The notes under the pieces were generated by a model that worked only from the letters and a program-made list of their open reading frames with translations, did not search any database and was not told the DNA's origin. Below are positions 8,041 through 14,420 of a stretch of 64,000 nt of DNA, one piece after another. Position 1 is the stretch's first letter; each line of letters begins with the position of its first letter. The DNA is from Nitrospirota bacterium (GTDB taxonomy: Bacteria; Nitrospirota; Nitrospiria; Nitrospirales; Nitrospiraceae), in assembly GCA_040755395.1 (NCBI GenBank), contig JBFMAX010000001.1, forward strand, positions 62,001-126,000, written 5' to 3'. Both the position numbers and the translations under genes were made by a program.

Positions 8041-9441
8041 ATGTTTCGGCTGTTGCTCACTATCTTCCTGGTCAGCGCCGGCATCTTCATCTACGGCTAT
8101 TTCCGCGAACTGAACCCCGGCACCATTACCATCCGCACAAGCCCGACCGACACCTTTGAATTGAGTCCGGTCACGCTCGTCCTGGTGTCAATGGCGGGAG
8201 GGGCGTTCATCGTCACCCTGCTGGTCGGCATGCGCGAAACGGTTCACTTCATCGGCACCTGGCAGAGCAATCGCCTGCTGCGGCGTAAAGAAAAAGTCGA
8301 TGCGCTCCACCGCGAAGGCACCCATGCCTTCATGTCGAAGCGCACGGCCGAGGCCATCAGTCTCTTCGAAAAGGCCTTGGCCCTCGATCCGAACCGCACC
8401 GATTCTCTGCTCTGGCTGGGCAATATCTACCGCTCGGAGAACAATTACGCCGAAGCGATCCGGCTTCACCAACACGCACACCGGGTGGACGCGCGGAACA
8501 TCGAGGTGCTGCTGGAACTGGCCAAGGACCTCGAGTGCGCCAAGCGGTACGAAGACGCGCTCCAAGCCTTGCAGGACATCCTGAAGATCGAGCCGGACAA
8601 TCTGACCGCCCTGATCCGCAAGCGGGACCTCTTCATCCGGTTGGAGAAATGGGCCGATGCGCTCGAAATCCAACACCGCCTGCTCAAAGCCAACCTCTCG
8701 GAGGCCGACAAACGGGCCGAAACCAACCTCCTGGTCGGCTGCATGTACGAAGTCGGACGCCAACTGCTCGAACGCGGCCATCCGGAAAAGGCCCGTCGCT
8801 ACTTCCGCGGCGCCATCAAGAAGGACCGAGGATTCCTGCCCGCCTACATCGGCCTGGGTGAAATTCTTGTCAGGGAAGGCAAGGTCAAGAACGCCGTCGA
8901 GATCCTCAAGAAGGTCTACGCCAAAACGAAGAACGTTATCATCCTCCACCGGCTCGAGGAGCTGTATCTGGAACTGAGCGAGCCGGCCGAGATCATTCGG
9001 GTGTATCAAGAAGCCGTCCAACAGGACCCACGCAACCCGGTGCTGCAGTTCTATCTTGGCAAACTCTACTACCGGCTGGAGATGGTCGATGAAGCATACG
9101 ATGTACTCTCGACGATCGAAGGACCGCAGGATCAAATGGTCGATTATCACAAGATCATGGCCAACCTCTACTTGCGCAAACAGCACGTGCTGCAGGCGGT
9201 GGCCGAACTGAAAAAAGCGCTCGGCTTCAAAAAGCGCGTCGTCGTGCCCTACGTCTGCACCCACTGTCAGCATGAAATCATCGAATGGTCGGGCCGCTGC
9301 CGTCGCTGCGGCCTCTGGAATACCTACGTCGCCTTGCCATGGGTAGACACCGGCAAGCCCTGCGTCGATCAGGACCACCCGCTGCCCAGTCTCCGCGCCG
9401 TGCCTTATCAGGGCATTGCATCTCCGTTCGAAACCGTGTAG
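8041..9441 (+). CDS. LapA-LapB fusion: membrane-anchored TPR protein with rubredoxin-like C-terminus
   Basis: 466 aa. Residues 1-90 are two transmembrane helices (about 3-19 and 40-60) joined by a short periplasmic beta segment ELNPGTITIR, the layout of LapA (DUF1049). Residues about 85-400 are TPR repeats (for example AEAISLFEKALALDPN). The C-terminal CTHCQHEI..GRCRRCG is the rubredoxin-like metal site of LapB/YciM. In E. coli LapA and LapB are separate neighbours that recruit FtsH to LpxC and so set LPS synthesis. Start ATG lies 3 nt after the rsfS stop. Confidence 0.85.
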   Translation: MFRLLLTIFLVSAGIFIYGYFRELNPGTITIRTSPTDTFELSPVTLVLVSMAGGAFIVTLLVGMRETVHFIGTWQSNRLLRRKEKVDALHREGTHAFMSKRTAEAISLFEKALALDPNRTDSLLWLGNIYRSENNYAEAIRLHQHAHRVDARNIEVLLELAKDLECAKRYEDALQALQDILKIEPDNLTALIRKRDLFIRLEKWADALEIQHRLLKANLSEADKRAETNLLVGCMYEVGRQLLERGHPEKARRYFRGAIKKDRGFLPAYIGLGEILVREGKVKNAVEILKKVYAKTKNVIILHRLEELYLELSEPAEIIRVYQEAVQQDPRNPVLQFYLGKLYYRLEMVDEAYDVLSTIEGPQDQMVDYHKIMANLYLRKQHVLQAVAELKKALGFKKRVVVPYVCTHCQHEIIEWSGRCRRCGLWNTYVALPWVDTGKPCVDQDHPLPSLRAVPYQGIASPFETV

Positions 9442-9445
9442 GTTG

Positions 9446-9520
9446 CCGCCGGTATTTGCTGATCTGCTCATCTGCTGATCTGTTGATTTGAAGACGCGAG
9501 GCTCGACAGATCATCAGACC
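9446..9520. repeat. family-E word-repeat element (GATCTGCTGATCTG)
   Basis: Repeated words GATCTGCTCATCTGCTGATCTGTTGATTTG (broken by small changes) face CAGATCATCAGACC near 9508. The element starts a few nt after the stop at 9441 and ends before the bioB ribosome-binding site. Confidence 0.6.
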
Positions 9521-9540
9521 ACAAATTTGTTGAGGTCCCC

Positions 9541-10569
9541 ATGAATTACCAGGCTCTGGCCGAGAAAGCTTTGCAGGATGAAATGCTCACGCGGGAAGAG
9601 TGCCGGTCCGTTTTGAAGGCGCCCGATGAAGAACTGCTGGCCCTGCTCCAAGCCGCCTTCCGCGTCCGCGAACGTTACTTCGGCAAGACCGTCCGACTTC
9701 AGATGTTGCTGAACGCCAAGAGCGGCGCCTGTCAGGAGGACTGTCACTACTGTTCGCAGTCCTCGATCTCAACCGCCACGATCGAACGTTACGGTTTGTT
9801 GCCTCGGGAGCGGATGGTTGAAGGCGCCAGGCGGGCGGCGGCGGGAAAGGCGCAGCGCTATTGCATTGTGATCAGCGGGCGCAGTCCGCTGGATCGGGAG
9901 ATTACCGAGATCGCCGACGCAGTGAAGGCCATCAAGCGGGAGATTCCCATTCAGATTTGCTGTTCGCTGGGATTGCTGAATGAAGAGCAGGCCCGGCAGC
10001 TCAAGGCCGCCGGTGTGGATCGGATCAATCACAACCTGAACACGAGCGAGGCCTACCATCCCTCGATCTGCACGACCCACACGTTCCAAGATCGGCTGGC
10101 GACGATCCGCAACGCCCGATCCGCCGGCCTCGAAATTTGCTCGGGCGGCATTGTCGGTATGGGTGAACGGGATGACGACATCATCGATCTGGCCTTGGCT
10201 CTGCGCGACGTGAAACCGGACTCCATCCCCCTGAACACGCTGCATCCGGTCCCCGGCACGCCCTTGGACCACTGTCGGAACCTTACGCCGCAGCGCTGCC
10301 TGAAAGTGCTGTGCCTCTTCCGCTTCCTCCACCCGCGGACGGAAATCCGGATCGCCGGCGGACGCGAATTCAATCTTCGTTCGCTGCAGCCGCTCGCGCT
10401 CTACCCCGCCGACTCGATGTTCGTGGACGGCTACCTCACCACCCCGGGGCAACCGGCCCCGGAAGTGTGGCAGATGATCGCCGACCTGGGGTTCACCATC
10501 GAAGTGCAATACAGCCGATCTCATATTCATGAGGAACCGGTGACTACCCACCGGTCCGGAATTGTGTGA
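9541..10569 (+). CDS. bioB: biotin synthase
   Basis: Radical-SAM enzyme inserting sulfur into dethiobiotin. The 342-aa product carries the SAM cluster motif CQEDCHYC (about 64-71) and the family segments YCIVISGR, NHNLNTSEAYHPSICTTHTF..R and CSGGIVGMGE. R-I-A-G-GREFNLRSLQPLAL near 276 contains the arginine ligand of the auxiliary 2Fe-2S cluster. The start is ATG with GAGG at 9532. No other bio genes are adjacent. Confidence 0.97.
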   Translation: MNYQALAEKALQDEMLTREECRSVLKAPDEELLALLQAAFRVRERYFGKTVRLQMLLNAKSGACQEDCHYCSQSSISTATIERYGLLPRERMVEGARRAAAGKAQRYCIVISGRSPLDREITEIADAVKAIKREIPIQICCSLGLLNEEQARQLKAAGVDRINHNLNTSEAYHPSICTTHTFQDRLATIRNARSAGLEICSGGIVGMGERDDDIIDLALALRDVKPDSIPLNTLHPVPGTPLDHCRNLTPQRCLKVLCLFRFLHPRTEIRIAGGREFNLRSLQPLALYPADSMFVDGYLTTPGQPAPEVWQMIADLGFTIEVQYSRSHIHEEPVTTHRSGIV

Positions 10570-10602
10570 AGACCTCCGGCTCGTATTCCACGCCAAGACC
10601 AA

Positions 10603-11053
10603 TCACGGCTTCCTGACCTTAAAGTAGACATAACCCACGAGCAAAAGTCCAAAGACCGACAGAAACCCTGGCGACAGGATCAGCGATTCAGGGGATAGCT
10701 CCGTCGGCAGACCAAACTCTTCCGGTCGTTCTTCCGCTCGTGTGGCAGCCTCGGCCAGCCAATTGGTGCCCTGTCCTCTACTGCCCTCCTCTTCCGAAAG
10801 GTACAGGCGATCTCTCCGTCACCACCACTGAACCGGACTCTGAAAGACAGACCTGCGTCTGACCGACCGACGCTGGGACCAGCGCTCGCATCCACTCCCA
10901 ATCGGGAACAGACAGGCACCCAAAGACCGGACGGTCGGGCTTCTCCTGACGCGCTTCCGGCTTGCTATGTGCAGAGTCATTGATCCCGAGCAGCAGAGTG
11001 ACGGCAACGCACCCGACTGCTAGAACCAGGAGCTGCGCAACACGGTTAAGCAT
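10603..11053 (-). pseudogene. secreted/anchored small protein, frameshifted
   Basis: Minus-strand ATG at 11053 (MLNRVAQLLVLAVGCVAVTLLL, a signal peptide or anchor) reads to VVVTE near 10815, then hits a stop at 10778. Shifting one base there restores an open frame: RLYLSEEEGS..NWLAEAATRAEERPEEFGLPTELSPESLIL. It ends in a hydrophobic helix FLSVFGLLLVGYVYF followed by KVRKP and TGA (10603-10605). The two halves make one plausible protein of about 145 aa with an N-terminal export signal and a C-terminal membrane anchor. I do not recognise the family. A one-base indel or a sequencing error explains the break. Confidence 0.6.
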
Positions 11054-11224
11054 TCTGATATGAAATGCAGGTCTGTCACCGACCGGCCGGGTACCCGTTG
11101 CCGGGAGACCCATTGCTTTCATATGCATGGGTCGTGGTTACAACGGGTGAAGGCCCGCACCCCGCCAACACCTATACCAAGAAGGTCTACCGGCTCTGCC
11201 AGATTTTGTGTGGTGAGTGTCGTG

Positions 11225-11298
11225 CCCTCTCCCTTGATGAGAGAGGGAAGGTGAGGGTGAAGCCGGGCGAGTGCATCGTCCCACACCCTCGCCTTTCC
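11225..11298. repeat. family-H word-repeat element (CCCTCTCCC/GGGTGAGGG)
   Basis: CCCTCTCCC-TTGAT-GAGAGAGGG forms one hairpin; GGAAGGTGAGGGTG pairs with CACCCTCGCCTTTCC further on. It lies in the 286-nt gap between the broken gene (10603-11053) and the beta-barrel gene (11340-11996). I see no gene in the rest of the gap. Confidence 0.55.
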
Positions 11299-11339
11299 AA
11301 TAAGATCCGAACAACCGGTTTTCCGGATCATTCGCGGTA

Positions 11340-11996
11340 TCAGAAGTGATACCCGACTCCGAACACCACAAAGTGAGCGCTGTAATCGGCTTTAAAGCCG
11401 CCGCCAAAGGGAAGGAAGTTTGCTTGGTTGAACTTGTATTCACCAAAGACGGCGATGTGCTTCGTCATGAACCCCCGCATTCCGGCCAAGACGTTCAAGC
11501 CCGGCCGGACCGCAGAGCCCGCCGTCGACGAAGGAGAGGTGTACCAGAAGAGGCCGAGTCCGGCCCCCGCGTAGGGTTGAACGAATTCACCGGGATAACG
11601 GTACACCACGTTAAACGCCGCCGTGGTCACCCGAACATGATCACCGGGAACAATATTTCCGCCCGAACCGCTCACCATGAAGTGCTGCTGCTTGAGATAC
11701 GGAGTCGCCGTATACACTTCCGCTTCGCCTCCGAAATACTTCAGGTTGTCCAGAAAGTACCCCACCTTCAACCCATAGATCGGAGAATTCTGGAGACCGA
11801 GATCCGATCCGGTGACGCCCGCATCTCCCCTGACGTCGCTCAATTGCGCCGAAAGTCCATACCCAGCAAACCCTGCCACGTAGGGTTCCGCATGGGTCGC
11901 ACAGGGAGAGATAAAGATCAGAGCAACCGTTCCCATCCATACAAAACTATATAGGAGGACTGTTCTGGCGATTCCCGTGAAGTAATTTGATCTCAT
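11340..11996 (-). CDS. outer-membrane beta-barrel protein
   Basis: 218 aa. A signal peptide (TVLLYSFVWMGTVALIFIS..ATHA) is followed by alternating strands rich in Gly and aromatic residues: EPYVAGFAGYGLSAQLSDV, YGLKVGYFLDNLKYFGGEAEVY, AAFNVVYRYPGEFVQPYAGAG, and a terminal VVFGVGYHF. The fold looks like the 8-stranded OmpA/OmpX-type porin-like barrels; no specific ligand can be named. Start 11996 is chosen over the ATG at 12005 because AAAGGGG then stands 9 nt upstream rather than touching the start. Confidence 0.75.
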   Translation of the reverse strand: MRSNYFTGIARTVLLYSFVWMGTVALIFISPCATHAEPYVAGFAGYGLSAQLSDVRGDAGVTGSDLGLQNSPIYGLKVGYFLDNLKYFGGEAEVYTATPYLKQQHFMVSGSGGNIVPGDHVRVTTAAFNVVYRYPGEFVQPYAGAGLGLFWYTSPSSTAGSAVRPGLNVLAGMRGFMTKHIAVFGEYKFNQANFLPFGGGFKADYSAHFVVFGVGYHF

Positions 11997-12137
11997 GCCT
12001 GGCATCCCCTTTTCTTGATCGGTTGAGAGAACCTGTGGTCCATGACGGCGCTCAATACTCCCTTTCCGGCAAAACGAGAGAAAGCGAAGACCCTGAGCAA
12101 GGCGGCGTTCGTTTCCCGCATGATGAGGTTTGCGAGC

Positions 12138-12770
12138 TCAGTGGCGCCTGTTCCAATCATGGGCAATCTGGAGGCTAAACATCCCTCCACTATCTTTCGC
12201 GAAGTAGGCGTGAATCTGCTTGGTTTTTCTCAGTGGTGGACGAGCCGGATAGAGGAGCGGGTCATAGCCACGGACGTTGACGCGAATCGTGTGACATGTT
12301 TCGAGCCACTCGCCGACTTTCTTCAAGGCTCCGTTCTTTTTCGCCTCGGTGGGCCACCTGTTGATCTGTCTTGCGACTTCAAGCAACAGCGCTTCGACGA
12401 GTTCAGCATTCTCCTTGTTGATACCCGGGGAGGAGTCTTTCATAATGGCAATGAGCGCAGACACTTCGCTATGAGGTTTCTTGAGTTGCTTCTTGGCAAG
12501 ACGGTCTAGAAGTTTGCCTTGACCGATATCGGCAGGACGCACCTTATTCTTCCCCCTCCAGATGACATAGACGCCGTCAGCATTGAGGGCTTCCTCTACT
12601 AAAATTTCATCCATACGGCGAAACGTTGCGCTGATCACCAACATCGCCAATGCTCCTGCTTGTTGTCCTTTCTCAAATGTTGTCCGGATGAGTGGAGCAT
12701 GGACGGTCCTGACAGAGGTCGAGTCCAGTTCAACCGAGAAATTGGTTTCAGATGCGGCCGTGGCCTTCAA
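12138..12770 (-). CDS. hypothetical protein
   Basis: 210 aa, TTG start with GGGAG 4-5 nt upstream. Not recognised. It is soluble, with no signal peptide or membrane segment. It mixes charged helical stretches (QGKLLDRLAKKQLKKPHSEVSALIAIMKD, broken here only by length limits in other reports) with a central VYVIWRGKNKVRP strand. It is divergent from the XRE regulator at 12915, and the shared intergenic region has repeated CCACTTATAG boxes. It may belong to a regulator-controlled module. Lower codon bias than the neighbouring housekeeping genes suggests an acquired gene. Confidence 0.55.
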   Translation of the reverse strand: MKATAASETNFSVELDSTSVRTVHAPLIRTTFEKGQQAGALAMLVISATFRRMDEILVEEALNADGVYVIWRGKNKVRPADIGQGKLLDRLAKKQLKKPHSEVSALIAIMKDSSPGINKENAELVEALLLEVARQINRWPTEAKKNGALKKVGEWLETCHTIRVNVRGYDPLLYPARPPLRKTKQIHAYFAKDSGGMFSLQIAHDWNRRH

Positions 12771-12789
12771 ACGCTCCCACTTCGATTAA

Positions 12790-12914
12790 TCGCCACTTAT
12801 AGTCACCATCAAACTTAGCACCTCGCCCGTAGGTGTCAACTAGATTGCAACTTATCGTCTGTCCACTTATAGCATGTAGACTGATCGACTGGCTTGGCCT
12901 AGCTTACGCGCCCA
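12790..12914. promoter_or_regulatory. divergent regulatory region with repeated CCACTTATAG boxes
   Basis: CCACTTATAG occurs at about 12793 and 12861, and the related CAACTTATCG at about 12848. The region separates the unknown minus-strand gene from the XRE-family gene. Repeated boxes beside an XRE gene are typical of its operators. The direct evidence is only the repetition. Confidence 0.4.
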
Positions 12915-13169
12915 ATGAAACATTCGGAGCGGTTGCAGGCGGCGTTTGGCAAGGCCATGAGAGGGGCTCGCATGGCGCTTGGGATTTCCCAGGAGGAACT
13001 GGCTGCTCGGGCGCAACTCCACCGGACTTACGTGGGGGACATCGAACGAGGCAAGCGCAATCTAAGTCTTGTGAATATGGTTAAGGTAGCGGAGGCCTTA
13101 GGCAAGAAACTCAGCGATTTGGTCCGTGACATGGAACGGCATTTACGGAAGTCAGGCGTGGAGAGATAG
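12915..13169 (+). CDS. XRE-family transcriptional regulator
   Basis: 84 aa, almost entirely one cro/C1-type helix-turn-helix (about residues 8-68): RMALGISQEELAARAQLHRTYVGDIERGKRNLSLVN, cut by the usual turn. Such proteins regulate restriction-modification, phage or toxin-antitoxin genes. C-proteins of R-M systems have this size and layout. An R-M relic lies 0.8 kb downstream (13956-14038), so it may be a surviving controller. No clear ribosome-binding site precedes the ATG. Confidence 0.85.
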   Translation: MKHSERLQAAFGKAMRGARMALGISQEELAARAQLHRTYVGDIERGKRNLSLVNMVKVAEALGKKLSDLVRDMERHLRKSGVER

Positions 13170-13513
13170 AAGCGTCAGCCGACATAAGGACAGAACACGT
13201 GTCAGGCGACATTTCGTTGGATGGATAAGGCGCAGTTCACGGCGAGCGCCAATCAGTAATTCTTCTGGACGGCCAGTTCTTGAGGAGGAGTGGCTGGCTT
13301 TTCAGGAGGAGGGCCACCCCAGATCAGGACGTCCGGACACAGGTGCGGCCCTGTTCGGCCGTACGACCGTGCCGTCTCCACTGACGAATCTCGACGATGG
13401 CCTGAATCTGGATGAGTTTCTTGAGAATTTCCCCACCGTCAGGTGTGAACAGGCGCTCCAAGTGCTCGAATTCTCAAAGACATTGCATGATTCAGAAACG
13501 ACAGTCCGGCCTT
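13170..13513. other. non-coding or decayed stretch
   Basis: No convincing gene. Short open frames have no recognisable motifs. The segment lies between the XRE gene and the DUF5615 relic and is probably eroded coding DNA. Confidence 0.4.
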
Positions 13514-13780
13514 TCAATCACGACCGTTCAGGACCTTGGTTGGAGCGGTATCAAGAATGGCGAATTGCTCCGTCGGGCTGGAGAGCGATTTGATGTCCTG
13601 ATACCAGCGGACCGTAAACTCCGTTACCAGCAGTAACTGGAAGGCCGGAGGCTGGCCATCGTGGTGCTCCCCACGAACCAGGTCCGTATCGTGGCCGACC
13701 TTCTTCCGGCCCTTGAGGAAACCCTGAAAACACTTAAGCCGGGGGCACTGGTAGCAATCCCGTTGCCGTCGGCCGGATAA
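13514..13780 (+). pseudogene. DUF5615 / PIN-like toxin, truncated and with an in-frame stop
   Basis: The frame reads TTVQDLGWSGIKNGELLRRAG, FDVLIPADRKLRYQQ, TAA at 13634-13636, then continues in the same frame as LEGRRLAIVVLPTNQVRIVADLLPALEE to TAA at 13778. GWxGxKNGELL and D(R/Q)NLRYQQNLxGRRIAIVVL are the hallmarks of the DUF5615 PIN-like family, usually paired with a DUF433 antitoxin. The N-terminal DEN motif is missing. It is therefore a dead toxin gene. Confidence 0.7.
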
Positions 13781-13955
13781 CCTTTCTCGAACAAGGAAGT
13801 CGCACCCCCTTCCTTCACATCACTGACCGCAACATCAACCGGTTGGCCTACGACTTCCCAAGAGCGGAGAAGATCGCGACTGTCGAGCCAGAGCAATAAC
13901 GTGAGTTACTGAGCAGTACAACCAGCCTTCAGGCCATCCCAGTACCATCGGCTCC

Positions 13956-14038
13956 GAAATTGACGCCTGGTCTATGACCTCTACGGCCTGAGGGAAGAGG
14001 AAATCACCATCGGCGAGGAAGCTCCGGTCGTTTCTTGA
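13956..14038 (+). pseudogene. C-terminal relic of a type II/IIG restriction-modification enzyme
   Basis: EIDA in one frame continues, after a one-base loss at 13967, as LVYDLYGLREEEITIGEE and a stop. EIDxLVYxLYGLTEEEIxIVE is the characteristic C-terminus of Eco57I-like methyltransferase/restriction proteins. Nothing upstream restores the rest of the enzyme. Together with the XRE gene and the toxin relic it marks a decayed defence patch. Confidence 0.6.
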
Positions 14039-14054
14039 AGGGAAGCGAAGGACA

Positions 14055-14294
14055 ATGGCAACCATGAGCCAGAAGACGAACCGGTCAATCGGTCTCGCTC
14101 AGGCCGAGGCGTGACTGCAACAGTGGCGCAAGCACCATGACACACCCGCGAAAGTGGCGGCGGCCCATCGGAAAGTCTTACTGGAGCGGGTGAGTCAGTC
14201 CATGGCGTTCGAGAACCAGCCGGTCAGTACGGATCGCCTCAAGACTCTGACGGCGACCAAGAGGACCAACGCGAGCCACCGCAATGGACTCTGA
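14055..14294 (+). pseudogene. small ORF interrupted by TGA
   Basis: ATG 14055 reads MATMSQKTNRSIGLAQAEA, then TGA at 14112, and the same frame continues LQQWRKHHDTPAKVAAAHRKVLLERVSQ to a second stop at 14292. The two parts read as one charged 79-aa protein broken by a nonsense change. No family recognised. Selenocysteine is not suggested, since no SECIS-like hairpin follows the TGA. Confidence 0.35.
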
Positions 14295-14351
14295 TAGGAA
14301 CCTCTAAGTTAGTCCCGCTTTTCAGCAATCCCTTCACAGAATAATCCACTC

Positions 14352-14420
14352 TCGTCACGCCTCACGTGTTACGCCTATTCCACGCATTACGCATCACGCT
14401 TCACGTCTCACGCTTCACAG
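14352..14420. repeat. family-B word-repeat element (TCACGCTTCACG)
   Basis: Tandem degenerate words CGTCACGCCTCACG, CGCATTACGCATCACG and CTTCACGTCTCACGCTTCAC. They touch the stop codon of the minus-strand permease gene (14421). This copy is mostly one arm. Confidence 0.6.

Noticed and set aside
14112-14114. TGA within a small ORF as a selenocysteine codon
   Set aside because: The product is not a known selenoprotein, no SECIS-like hairpin follows, and the region is full of broken genes.
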